Shown: positions 6,532 through 15,441, counted from the stretch's first letter. The stretch is 32,934 bases of DNA from Candidatus Gastranaerophilales bacterium (GCA_944324215.1 CALUVP010000119.1:1-32934), one strand, 5' to 3'. The notes: a model not told the origin generated them from the letters alone. Translations and numbers: made by a program.

Positions 6532-8970
6532 ATGAACATCAATTCTACAGAACTTATGTTAATGAACAAAAAATTTAAATTTGCCGATGAGCCAGGAAAG
6601 TCTTCGGCAGAAGTGACCGTCCAAGTACCAGACGCAACAACCCCTCAAACAGGAATGAATGCATTAATGTTTCAAGGTTTAAATAATGTTGTAAGTGATC
6701 CTCAATTATCAGGAGAGTTAAAGATTCTAAACGAGGTAGAACCTGAAAAAACTGAAGGTAAGGCAGCAAGTGATTATATAGCTCCTTATAAAAGTAATTT
6801 AGCTTTTCAAGGTAAAGCTTCAAAAGTAAAAAATGTTGCTATAGCTGCATTAATGGGATTAGCCTCTTTAGGAGCAGCATCTTCATTAACATCTTGTGAT
6901 GATAAGGAATATATAGGACTTCCAAGTTCAAATAGTAACAGTGTTGTTGTTAATGTTGATTTCAGCCAAATTATGGCATTGTTCCAACAAATGCAAGCAA
7001 TATGGCAACAAATGTTGGAACAACAACAGATAACTAATGAACAATTGCAACAGAATAATGAATTTATCAAGCAATTATTAGAAATGTATCAAGCGGGTAT
7101 GACAAACGCGAATGCTTTTTATGAACAAATGTACAGTTTTATAATGTCATCAACTGCAAACCAAGAAATTATCATTGATTTAATAACTCAAAATGGTATA
7201 AGCCAAGAAGAAGCTAATAAGTTAATACAAGATTTAATAAACGAAGTAAAGGCTGGCAATTTAACAAGTGCAGAGGCTATGGAAAAAATAATGGATTTAT
7301 TGGGTGATATTAAAGGGATATTAAGTCAAGTTCTTACATCTTTAGAAAAAGCAGAAGAAGATAGAGCTGAGTTAATATCAATCGCTAATGATATTAGAGA
7401 ATCAAGTCACATAACAAACGAACAACAAGAAATTCTTATTGCGCAAAATGACAGTTTGATTGCAAGTAATAAACAAGTTATTGCTAAATTAGAGACAATA
7501 AGTTCTCAAATAGAGCAAGCAAATATTGATAGTAATGCTAATTTTGAAACAGTTATTAATACCTTAAATATGTCAAAAACAGAGTTAATCAATGTTATGA
7601 AGAAATTAGGTTATGCTCAAATTGAAATAGAAAAAATGAATGCTGCTCAGATTATAAAAGCTATAAAAGACAACACTGCTATAACAGAAGAAAATAATGT
7701 AAGATTAGAAGAAATAAATAATGCAGTAAAAGATGGCAATATCTCCGCTCAAGAAGCTGCTGATAAGATAATAGGTTTGTTAGAGGAAATAAATGATAAT
7801 ATCTTGAATCTTACAGATAGTTTCAATAATTTTGTAAACAACTATGAAAGTGATAAATCTGAAGCTTATAATCTTTTATCACAAATACTTAAGAATGGAG
7901 AAATTCAAACTTCAGTACTTGATAAGATAGAAACATCAGTATCTAAAATGGAAACAAATATAGAAGGCATAAAAGTTAATACAGATGTATTGTTAGAAAT
8001 AGCTCAAGATGATACGAAATTTAATGAGTTAATTGAGGCAATAAAACAGATTTCTGCAGGTGGTAGCTCAAGTATAGATTATGAAAAATTTGAACAAATG
8101 TTTGATGCATTAGGAATCAAGATAACTGATGCTATAGATATGTCAAAATCAGAACTTATAGCAGCAATAAAAGATTTCCAAAATACATATATAGAAGTTG
8201 AGCAAAATCAAACTGAAGAACTCAAATCAATTCAAACACAGATAGAAGATCTTAAAGTATTCATATCTCAAGGTGGTGACAATGAAGGTGTTATAAATGC
8301 AATCAAAGATCTTACCGATGCAGTAAATAACGGAAATGCAGATATAACGAATGAATTAAAAGCTCTTCAGGAACAGTTGAATAAACTCCAAGCAACAATA
8401 GATGCAATCTATGAAGCAATCGGTTCTCAAGCATCTAAGGTAGATCAATATTTCCAAAAATGGGATGCTAAATTTGATGGTATATTAGGTTCTCTAGAGA
8501 ATATTGAATCTCAATTAACTACAATAATAGCAAACCAAAAGACTGCAGAAGTATATTTGAACAATACGCTAAAAGAGATTGAAGCATTGAAGGAAGAAAT
8601 CAAAAATCTTGAAATAGCTGGAGGTGGAAACATTGATTATGATAAGTTAGAGGAAATGTGGAAAGAACACGATGAAGCTAATTTTAATAAATATAGTCAG
8701 CTAATTAAGGATTTGGGAATAGATTCTTCTAAACTTAATTCAATAGAAGATTTGTTAAAATCAATTGATGCCAAAATGGAATATATAAAAGGAAATTCTG
8801 ACATATTAAACAAAATTCTTGATAAATTGAATAGTATTGATTGGTCAAATCCTGATTACAGTGCTAAATTAGATAGGATTATAGAAATTCTTGAAAACTT
8901 CAAATGCAATTGTGATTGTGGTGGAAACAATGAAGGTATCTTAGGCGATTTAGATGATGTTTTAGGATAA
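6532..8970 (+). CDS. large coiled-coil protein with internal lipobox-like site and two FQG motifs
   Basis: Not a family I recognise. The first 94 residues are polar and contain F47-Q-G and F92-Q-G. A basic-hydrophobic stretch follows (KASKVK, then about 20 Ala/Leu/Gly-rich residues) ending L119-T-S-C122-D-D, a good lipobox except that it lies 122 residues in. From about 138 to 785 the chain is almost continuous predicted coiled coil rich in Gln, Asn, Glu and Ile. Segments recur: AGNLTSAEAMEKIMDLL resembles DGNISAQEAADKIIGLL, and MSKTELINVMKKL resembles MSKSELIAAIKDF. The tail has C792-N-C-D-C796-GG, a possible metal or disulfide site. No start codon lies close to the lipobox, and AAAAGGAG fits the ATG at 6532. 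It is probably a surface or envelope fibre. The gene stands alone, with its own promoter and terminator. Confidence 0.8.
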   Translation: MNINSTELMLMNKKFKFADEPGKSSAEVTVQVPDATTPQTGMNALMFQGLNNVVSDPQLSGELKILNEVEPEKTEGKAASDYIAPYKSNLAFQGKASKVKNVAIAALMGLASLGAASSLTSCDDKEYIGLPSSNSNSVVVNVDFSQIMALFQQMQAIWQQMLEQQQITNEQLQQNNEFIKQLLEMYQAGMTNANAFYEQMYSFIMSSTANQEIIIDLITQNGISQEEANKLIQDLINEVKAGNLTSAEAMEKIMDLLGDIKGILSQVLTSLEKAEEDRAELISIANDIRESSHITNEQQEILIAQNDSLIASNKQVIAKLETISSQIEQANIDSNANFETVINTLNMSKTELINVMKKLGYAQIEIEKMNAAQIIKAIKDNTAITEENNVRLEEINNAVKDGNISAQEAADKIIGLLEEINDNILNLTDSFNNFVNNYESDKSEAYNLLSQILKNGEIQTSVLDKIETSVSKMETNIEGIKVNTDVLLEIAQDDTKFNELIEAIKQISAGGSSSIDYEKFEQMFDALGIKITDAIDMSKSELIAAIKDFQNTYIEVEQNQTEELKSIQTQIEDLKVFISQGGDNEGVINAIKDLTDAVNNGNADITNELKALQEQLNKLQATIDAIYEAIGSQASKVDQYFQKWDAKFDGILGSLENIESQLTTIIANQKTAEVYLNNTLKEIEALKEEIKNLEIAGGGNIDYDKLEEMWKEHDEANFNKYSQLIKDLGIDSSKLNSIEDLLKSIDAKMEYIKGNSDILNKILDKLNSIDWSNPDYSAKLDRIIEILENFKCNCDCGGNNEGILGDLDDVLG

Positions 8971-8991
8971 GATATTGACAATAACAAAGAG

Positions 8992-9020
8992 AAATGGACG
9001 GTTTTAAGCCGTCCATTTTT
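8992..9020 (+). terminator. rho-independent terminator after the 812-residue gene
   Basis: A 10-bp perfect stem (AAATGGACGG at 8992-9001 with CCGTCCATTT at 9009-9018) closes a 7-base loop (TTTTAAG) and runs into T-rich sequence (TTTTTATTT). It lies 22 bases after the stop codon and between convergent genes. On the other strand the trailing tract is weaker, so it mainly serves the plus-strand gene. Confidence 0.88.
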
Positions 9021-9045
9021 ATTTAATTAAACAACCATGGGTTTT

Positions 9046-11733
9046 CTATTCTTCTTTCCATTTTTCAACTTTAGCATTAGGATACTTAGCTTTGAAATCT
9101 GCAACGGCTTGATCTCTTTCCTGCATTGAATTAAATTCTTGAACTGCACCGCCGTCAAATCTTACGTAGTATTTTGCGGCTTGACCGTCCCTTACTTTGA
9201 TTCTATCGGCAGCATTTCCTGTAGGATTAACTATTTCATCTGCAGGTGTTGCTTTGTCTGCTTTTAAAGATTTTGACTCATCCCTAATACAATCTGCAAG
9301 GTTCACAGGAACTTTTACACCTGTACCCGGGATATTGTTACCTTCGTTGTCTTTCTTTAGAGCTGGTAGGTATGTTGACTCGTAAGCGCTTTTGTATGCA
9401 TCAAAATCGATACCTTCAATATTTTTCATATGGCTAAGACCTTTTTTAGAGATAGCAAGAAGTTTTTCCATATTTTCTTTACCATAATCTCCGTTATTGA
9501 TAGCCTGTGCAATTTTTATCATTCTGATTGCATCTGCAAGACCGTATCTTTCAACTAAGCAGTCATATTGTCCTGCAATTTTAGACCAAGAGGTAGTGCT
9601 GCCGTCAATAACCGGAATGCTTTGGTATTCTGCAGCAATGGCTTCTTTATCTTTGGTAGCGTAATTGTGATCTTCTTCAACAACAGGAGTTGTGTCATCA
9701 ACATCGTGAACATCTTCTTTTTTCAATGCTTTAAGAAGACCAATCAGTTCTTCTCTGTTCAGTACGCTTCCATTACCCGCGCCAAGAACTTCAGGTGTAC
9801 CATCTCCGTGGTTAAGTAGCTCTTTGTAACTTTCACAGTCCCAGTATTTATTTCCATCTTCGTCTTCTTTCACGAAAGTTGAAGCGAGCATCATTAATGC
9901 AGCTTTGTATTTAGGGTCAAGTGCATTTTGCTTAACTTCACTGTCAAGAACTTTTTCATATTCTTCAAGGGTTGTGCATTTAAACTGAGTTGAAGTTATA
10001 GGCTTTTCAGGATCATCTTTGAGACCTGCAATCAAGCCAAATGCTGCACCGATAGCTGAACTTTTTAAGCCTGTTTCCAAAATATGTCTGGAAGCTTTCC
10101 AGAATAGAGGTGCTATATTTTTCTGGTCTACTATAATTTGTACTCCTCCTTTAATAAAGTTGACTGTCACCTCTTTATTACCTTCGAATTGTGAAGCTAT
10201 TTGGTTTGCTACAGATTGTGATGCTTCAATATTAAGTTCAACATAATTGCTATTATCGATTGTTGTGTCTATAACTGCTCTTTTGTTTGTTGCAACACTT
10301 ACTGCACTGCTAAGTCCATTTACTAATGCTCCAACAGTTGCTCCTAAAATGGCTTTGCCCCAGTCTTTGCCTTCAACTTTGTAACCGCACATTTCTACCA
10401 GCATTTTAGTTTCTTCTGGTGTCAAATTCTTTAATTCCGTTGCTGCAGCTAGTGCGCTTGTAGTTTTTGTTTTCTCAGCAAGAGCTTTAAAATCATCGGA
10501 TTGTCTGTCTAACTTGTAGTTGCTTCCAACATGCTCACCGATTAATTGAGAAAGTGCTGTAATATCATACGTTCCGTCTCCTTTATCAACTATTAAGCCA
10601 CTATTTTTTAATGCTTCAAATAAGTTAGTTTTCTTTTTGAAGAATAAGCCAAATGTCATTTTAGATCCTATTGTTGACTTTTCATCGACAGCATCTATAA
10701 TATCTTTCTCACTGAGGCCTTTTTCTCTTATTTCCATTACTTTATTGTAAGTTGCTTGATTTTTTCTGGCAATTTTCATATCAGAATCCTCGCCAGAAAC
10801 CCATTCTTTAAAGCCGTTTTCGCCTCTAAGAGCTTTTTTAGTGTATTTGTTGTAATCGCCATTTGCTTCTAAAGTTGCTTTTGCGTCTTTTTTTACTTTC
10901 TTAGATTTTTGTGCATCAGAATCATATACAGCTTCTCTTACAGTTGTTCTAGCTTCCGGCATTATATATGTATTTTCAAATTTACTCATTTTGCTTTTGA
11001 AATGAGTCATTTTATATAACCAAGACCCTCTCTTTTTTAAAAGGTCACTATAGTAAGATCCTTTTTCTTTATACACAGACTTCATCTGCTCAAAAGCTAC
11101 TTCTTCGTTCATACCAACATCTAGAAGTGATTCATAAGCTTTTTTCATCTCATTAGATTCTTTTGTTATTTGATTATATTCTGCATTTTTTACTAGTGCA
11201 TTTAATACATTTTTTGCAAAATCATCCTTTTTAGTGATGAAAAGTTTTTCTTTCACTTTCTTTTCCAAATTTTTTACATCATCTTTAGAATTGTACCCGA
11301 TTTCATCTATTGCGTTCTTGATGTATACGACTTGGTTTTGTAAATCTTTATATTGTGGATCGTTAGCGTCTACTCCCAGTCTTTCGGTAAGTCTTTCTAA
11401 AAGTTCTTCTGGTGTTGTGCTATATTCTTCATTAAGTATATTTACAACATTTCTTTCCATTCTTTCAACAGATTCCTGAGAATAAGTTTTCTTTTGTTGA
11501 GGGTTTGTAGCAGTTTGAGTTTTAACTTCCTCTGCTCCTTTGATTTCTGAACCAAAAATAGCTGTGTAATCAGATTCGCTTACTTGACCGTTTTTTACAA
11601 TTGTTTGAGCCAAATCTTTGAAAATTTCGATTTCTTTATTTTCGATAAGACCATTACTATCATTATCAGCTGCTTGTGCTAATCGCTGTAATTTCCCGCT
11701 TAATTTAGAAATTTCAATGCTTTCGATTCCCAT
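9046..11733 (-). CDS. 895-residue protein with one N-terminal EF-hand, unknown function
   Basis: No family recognised. Residues 23-34 form a textbook EF-hand loop (D23, D25, N27, G28, I30, E34), so calcium binding at the N terminus is plausible; a helix precedes it and another follows. Residues 85-450 are charged and mostly helical. Two Gly/Ala-rich hydrophobic stretches lie at about 459-481 (ILGATVGALVNGLSSAVSVA) and 558-571 (KSSAIGAAFGLIAGLK), separated by a short beta-like segment. They look more like membrane-inserting or packing hairpins than ordinary anchors. The C terminus (about 850-895) is a compact domain starting YYVRFDGGAVQEF. No signal peptide is visible, so any export would need a specialised route. 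The start is supported by AAGGAG a few bases upstream. trmFO ends 83 bases upstream on the same strand. Confidence 0.75.
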   Translation of the reverse strand: MGIESIEISKLSGKLQRLAQAADNDSNGLIENKEIEIFKDLAQTIVKNGQVSESDYTAIFGSEIKGAEEVKTQTATNPQQKKTYSQESVERMERNVVNILNEEYSTTPEELLERLTERLGVDANDPQYKDLQNQVVYIKNAIDEIGYNSKDDVKNLEKKVKEKLFITKKDDFAKNVLNALVKNAEYNQITKESNEMKKAYESLLDVGMNEEVAFEQMKSVYKEKGSYYSDLLKKRGSWLYKMTHFKSKMSKFENTYIMPEARTTVREAVYDSDAQKSKKVKKDAKATLEANGDYNKYTKKALRGENGFKEWVSGEDSDMKIARKNQATYNKVMEIREKGLSEKDIIDAVDEKSTIGSKMTFGLFFKKKTNLFEALKNSGLIVDKGDGTYDITALSQLIGEHVGSNYKLDRQSDDFKALAEKTKTTSALAAATELKNLTPEETKMLVEMCGYKVEGKDWGKAILGATVGALVNGLSSAVSVATNKRAVIDTTIDNSNYVELNIEASQSVANQIASQFEGNKEVTVNFIKGGVQIIVDQKNIAPLFWKASRHILETGLKSSAIGAAFGLIAGLKDDPEKPITSTQFKCTTLEEYEKVLDSEVKQNALDPKYKAALMMLASTFVKEDEDGNKYWDCESYKELLNHGDGTPEVLGAGNGSVLNREELIGLLKALKKEDVHDVDDTTPVVEEDHNYATKDKEAIAAEYQSIPVIDGSTTSWSKIAGQYDCLVERYGLADAIRMIKIAQAINNGDYGKENMEKLLAISKKGLSHMKNIEGIDFDAYKSAYESTYLPALKKDNEGNNIPGTGVKVPVNLADCIRDESKSLKADKATPADEIVNPTGNAADRIKVRDGQAAKYYVRFDGGAVQEFNSMQERDQAVADFKAKYPNAKVEKWKEE

Positions 11734-11816
11734 AATTATACTCCTTATTCCTCATTTGTTTCTTTAAATATATAAAGTCTTTTTTATTACGGGAATTGCC
11801 AAATTTTTTTGTTTTC

Positions 11817-13169
11817 TTAATATTTCTTAATAAATTCTATTAGAGTTTCTATTGAGCGTTTAGAGAGTAGCTCTGTTTTAAGCTTTTTATTTTTTCTATC
11901 TTTTTTATCCAATTCAATAGGTGATACTATTGCCCAGTTAGAATTTGTTGGTTGAAGAGGAAGATATCTTACAGAATTATCTCTGGATGAAATATGTTTC
12001 AGGTGAGCAATATCTGTTATGTAAAAAGTTAATGCTCCAAGCATTGTTTCTCGTGGTAAAACTATAGGATCTTCTTTACTAATTCTTCTTGCCATATTTA
12101 TTCCTGCGAACATTCCTGTTGCGATTGATTCTGTGTAACCTTCTGTACCTGTTATTTGACCTGCAAAGAAGAGATTTTGTCTTTGTTTAGTTTCAAGAGT
12201 AGGGTTTAAAATTTGCGGGCTGTTTATAAAAGTGTTCCTATGCATTACACCGTATCTTACAATGTTAGCTTCTTCAAGTCCAGGGATAGAATGTATTAAT
12301 TCCTTTTGAGCACCCCACTTGAGATTGGTTTGAAAACCTACGAGGTTAAATAATGTTTTTGCTGAATTGTCCTGTCTAAGTTGAACTACTGCGTAATTTT
12401 CTACTCCATATCTCTTATCAATAAGTCCAACAGGCTTCATTGGTCCGAAACGGAGTGTATCAATTCCTCTTGAAGCAAGAACTTCTACCGGAAGACAAGA
12501 TTCAAAATATTTTGAATTTTTGTCTACATCGTGTTGTTCAATTCTAGGGGCATTAATCAATATATTATAGAAATTTTCATATTCTTCTTTGTTCAAAGGG
12601 CAGTTGATATAAGAAGCTTCACCTTTGTCATATCTCGAGCCCCAAAAAGCTTTGTCAAAATTAATGGAATCAATTTCTACAATAGGAGCAATAGCGTCAA
12701 AGAAATGTAGATGTTCGCTTTGGGTAAAATCTTTTATTGATTCCGCAAATTTGTCACTTGTAAGCGGACCGGATGCTATAATAACATTTCCATCGGGAAT
12801 TTCGGTTATTTCTTTACGGATTAATTCAATATTTGGTTCATTTTCGATTTTGTTTGTTACAGCTCTTGAAAAGTCTTCTCGAGCGATTGCTAATGCATTT
12901 CCTGCAGGGACTGAGTTTTCATAGGCAAATTTAATTAGTTCTCCGCCAAGGATTTCCATTTCTTTTTTTAATAGTCCGCTTGCATTTGTTATATCGGAGG
13001 AACCTAAACTATTGGAACACACAAATTCTGCACAATCAGAGGTAACATGTGCACCTGTAGTTTTATTAGGCCGCATTTCATAGAGTTTAACTTTTATTCC
13101 TCTTTTGGCAAGCTGGAGAGCAGCTTCTGAACCTGCAAGGCCTGCGCCTATTATTTTAACTTCTTGCAT
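11817..13169 (-). CDS. trmFO: tRNA (uracil-54,C5) methyltransferase, folate/FAD-dependent
   Basis: TrmFO makes ribothymidine at position 54 of tRNA using methylene-tetrahydrofolate and FAD, instead of the SAM-dependent TrmA. The FAD-binding GAGLAGSEAA motif lies at residues 8-17, followed by YEMRP. The two conserved cysteines of the family are present: C51 in CSNSLGS, and C225 in the CLPVEVLASRGIDTLRFGPMKP region (equivalent to C53 and C226 of the Bacillus subtilis enzyme). TGTEGYTES and a Gly-rich segment close the flavin site. Length is as expected (about 435-450 residues). AGGATG precedes the ATG. The 5' region contains a long-range inverted repeat (13197-13245). It is the only tRNA-modification gene here. 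Confidence 0.96.
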   Translation of the reverse strand: MQEVKIIGAGLAGSEAALQLAKRGIKVKLYEMRPNKTTGAHVTSDCAEFVCSNSLGSSDITNASGLLKKEMEILGGELIKFAYENSVPAGNALAIAREDFSRAVTNKIENEPNIELIRKEITEIPDGNVIIASGPLTSDKFAESIKDFTQSEHLHFFDAIAPIVEIDSINFDKAFWGSRYDKGEASYINCPLNKEEYENFYNILINAPRIEQHDVDKNSKYFESCLPVEVLASRGIDTLRFGPMKPVGLIDKRYGVENYAVVQLRQDNSAKTLFNLVGFQTNLKWGAQKELIHSIPGLEEANIVRYGVMHRNTFINSPQILNPTLETKQRQNLFFAGQITGTEGYTESIATGMFAGINMARRISKEDPIVLPRETMLGALTFYITDIAHLKHISSRDNSVRYLPLQPTNSNWAIVSPIELDKKDRKNKKLKTELLSKRSIETLIEFIKKY

Positions 13170-13196
13170 TTTCTTTCATCCTGTTGTGTACTTTGA

Positions 13197-13245
13197 GGCA
13201 GACTTGTAATATTATTTAGTACTTGTAGTTTTAAGAATGTCTGCC
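13197..13245. repeat. inverted repeat in the leader between the CHASE2 cyclase and trmFO
   Basis: GGCAGAC (13197-13203) and GTCTGCC (13239-13245) can form a 7-bp GC-rich stem around a 35-base loop that itself contains ACTTGTA twice (13202-13208 and 13221-13227). No T-run follows on either strand, so it is not a standard terminator. It may be an RNA structure in the trmFO leader or a protein-binding site. Confidence 0.4.
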
Positions 13246-13269
13246 GACCCGATGTCTACGTGTGTAGCA

Positions 13270-15096
13270 CTAATAGCGTCCAACTTGATTTCTACCGTGT
13301 TCCTTTGCGTAGTATAAACCTTTATCTGCCCATTCTATTAAATCTTGAGGAGTTTGAGCATTATCTGGGAATGTTGCAACGCCAAGGCTTATTGTTACAT
13401 TAACCTTATCAACCGGTGTTAAGTGAAATGGTGTATCTGAAATAGCTTTACATATTCTGTTTGCATTGAATAAGGCATCTTCTGCAGATGTATTTGGAAG
13501 AATAATTGTCATTTCTTCTCCCCCATATCTGCAAACGTAATCTGTAGCACGGGAATTGTTTTTTAAAATCTTTGCAACTTGTCTTAATACTGCATCTCCG
13601 GCTTGGTGTCCATAGGTATCATTGAATTTCTTAAAGAAATCAATATCTACGATTATTAATGAAAACGGTTGATTGTATCTTCTTGCAATATCCATTTGTT
13701 TTCTTAATGTATCTTGGAAATATCTGTGGTTATATAATTCTGTTAAACCGTCTATTGTTGCAAGTTTGTATTGATATTCAAAATCTCTTGCTTTAAGCAG
13801 ATATTTAGCTAGAAATGACAATGCAAAAGCTGCCATTATTGCAATTATTGGAAGTACAACAGGAATCCAGAGATTGTACAATTCCATTACATAGTATGAA
13901 ATGAAAAGATACGCAATGCCGAATAGGGTTGTAGATAAGAATGCGAAAAGTGTTGATGTAGAAAGCATTACAATTGCGCCTACAATTGCTACAACACTTG
14001 CCAGAATTAATATATTTATAATTATGCTTGTTTTTTCTATGAAATTATTGTCTAACATATTATTAAAAAATGTTGCGTGGACTTCAACACCAGGATAAAC
14101 TCCTTCTTGTACAGGAACACTTTTTGTATCGTGAAGGCTCATTGCAGTTGTTCCTATTATTATAATTTTGTCCTTAAAATCAAAATTAGTAATATTAGGT
14201 TTATCTTTGTTTTCCATATCTTTAATTACTTTATACAAGGGAATTATGGTATGTGTTCCACTCGGACCATACCAGTTTAGTATAGAGTCGCCTTCCTTGG
14301 TAAGAGGAATTTTTGTATCAAAGACTTTTAGATTAGAATTAGAATCTATTGTAAAATCGTTTTCATTTTTTTGAGCCAGGTAATCTGCACCGGCTTTAAA
14401 TGTTACGTAAGGATAATATTTATCTTTGTAAGTTATTATTGGGGCTATATTTCTTATAATTCCATCACTATTTCTCATTACATTTGTCATACCAATGTTA
14501 ACTTTTCCGTTAATTAAGTCTGATAAAATAGGACGACAATTTGAAAAATTGTATTTTGATTTCAAATTTACGTTCGAATTGTTTTGTATATTAAGAGAAA
14601 GCCTTTCAGGAAGGTCTATTGGAATTCTTACATCTGTTGGTTGGTTATCAAAGTTCATAGAAGTGTATACATTCGGGAATTTATTCATTGTATCTACTAA
14701 ATATTTATCAGCATTTTCAGTAGTTCTTATAGATTTAATAAACATTAAGTCGAAAATTATAGATTGAGGTTTCTTTTGCTCCAGATAATTTATCAAATCG
14801 GCATATACTTTTCTTGGAATAGGCCATTCACCGTATTTTTCCCAAAGAGTTTCTAAACTGGCGTCATCTATCGCCAGAACTACTATATCTTTGTTAGGTA
14901 AAGGTCTTTTATGTATTACCTGTAAGGATTGCCTGTAATCAAAAGTTCTGTTTTCAGCAACTTCAAAAAATGATACTATTACGTTTTTCAGAGTTTTGTT
15001 ATTTTGCAAAAGTACAAAACCTATGAGTAATGTTGCTAAAACAAGTAATAGGTAAGTTCCGTATATAAACCATTTTGTTTTAATTAAGTTTTTCAT
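13270..15096 (-). CDS. CHASE2-domain membrane diguanylate cyclase
   Basis: A first transmembrane helix (about 10-30) is followed by a large extracytoplasmic CHASE2 sensor (about 45-345; signatures DIVVLAIDDASLE, FDLMF and KIIIIGTTAMSLHD) and then three closely spaced transmembrane helices (about 357-377, 383-401, 409-430), the usual CHASE2 layout. The cytosolic C terminus is a GGDEF domain with VDIDFFKKFNDTYGHQAGD intact and the active-site GGEEM at 525-529. R516-A-T-D519 sits five residues upstream, an intact inhibitory I-site. It should make cyclic-di-GMP in response to an envelope signal. A GGGAGAGAGAG ribosome-binding site precedes the ATG. The gene follows a 53-residue ORF by 25 bases, and both lie behind a FliA-type promoter, which ties the enzyme to flagellar or motility control. 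Confidence 0.93.
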   Translation of the reverse strand: MKNLIKTKWFIYGTYLLLVLATLLIGFVLLQNNKTLKNVIVSFFEVAENRTFDYRQSLQVIHKRPLPNKDIVVLAIDDASLETLWEKYGEWPIPRKVYADLINYLEQKKPQSIIFDLMFIKSIRTTENADKYLVDTMNKFPNVYTSMNFDNQPTDVRIPIDLPERLSLNIQNNSNVNLKSKYNFSNCRPILSDLINGKVNIGMTNVMRNSDGIIRNIAPIITYKDKYYPYVTFKAGADYLAQKNENDFTIDSNSNLKVFDTKIPLTKEGDSILNWYGPSGTHTIIPLYKVIKDMENKDKPNITNFDFKDKIIIIGTTAMSLHDTKSVPVQEGVYPGVEVHATFFNNMLDNNFIEKTSIIINILILASVVAIVGAIVMLSTSTLFAFLSTTLFGIAYLFISYYVMELYNLWIPVVLPIIAIMAAFALSFLAKYLLKARDFEYQYKLATIDGLTELYNHRYFQDTLRKQMDIARRYNQPFSLIIVDIDFFKKFNDTYGHQAGDAVLRQVAKILKNNSRATDYVCRYGGEEMTIILPNTSAEDALFNANRICKAISDTPFHLTPVDKVNVTISLGVATFPDNAQTPQDLIEWADKGLYYAKEHGRNQVGRY

Positions 15097-15121
15097 TTTT
15101 CTCTCTCTCCCGAATAAAAAG

Positions 15122-15283
15122 TTACATTCTAGTATAATTAATTGACGCTTTCTTCACAAGGTACTTTTCTGTTGATAGATTTTTTTCTATCAAACTATTG
15201 TTTACCTTAAGAGCTTCTGTTGATTGAAGCAAATCGAGCGGATGGAGTAAGTATTTTAACAAGCATTCTTCATGTAAGTTCAT
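15122..15283 (-). CDS. 53-residue small protein, unknown
   Basis: An ATG at 15283 with AAAAGGAATGATT in front opens a 53-codon frame ending TAA at 15122. The product begins MNLHEECLLKYLLHPLDLL, is Leu/Lys/Ser-rich, and has no signal peptide or membrane segment; it looks like a pair of short amphipathic helices. It lies 50 bases after a FliA-type -10 box and 25 bases before the CHASE2 cyclase, so the two are likely co-transcribed. The frame also contains an 8-bp inverted repeat (15172-15179 with 15186-15193). It may be a leader peptide, a small regulator of the cyclase, or chance. Support comes from the ribosome-binding site and its position, not from homology. Confidence 0.5.
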   Translation of the reverse strand: MNLHEECLLKYLLHPLDLLQSTEALKVNNSLIEKNLSTEKYLVKKASINYTRM

Positions 15284-15339
15284 AATCATTCCTTTTTATT
15301 TATGTTTTCCAAAATTCTTATTGGGGTATTTTGTCTTAT

Positions 15340-15366
15340 TTATCGGTAAATCTTGACATTTCTTTA
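15340..15366 (-). promoter_or_regulatory. FliA (sigma-28)-type promoter for the 53-residue ORF and CHASE2 cyclase
   Basis: On the minus strand: TAAAGAAA, 11 bases, ACCGATAA, compared with the flagellar sigma-28 consensus TAAAGTTT-N11-GCCGATAA. The -10 element matches 7 of 8 bases and the -35 matches its first five, at the exact spacing. Transcription would begin near 15333, about 50 bases before the small ORF. Confidence 0.6.
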
Positions 15367-15414
15367 ATAATTATTAAAACGATACTACAAATGGAGTATT
15401 TTAGTTTAATTGCT

Positions 15415-15441
15415 TAAATTATTTCTGAAAATATCCGATAA
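15415..15441 (+). promoter_or_regulatory. FliA (sigma-28)-type promoter for fliE
   Basis: TAAATTAT (15415-15422), 11 bases, TCCGATAA (15434-15441). It matches the sigma-28 consensus at 6 of 8 and 7 of 8 positions with exact spacing. Transcription would start near 15448, just before the fliE ribosome-binding site, giving a leader of about 16 bases. It is back to back with the minus-strand copy 48 bases away. Confidence 0.65.
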
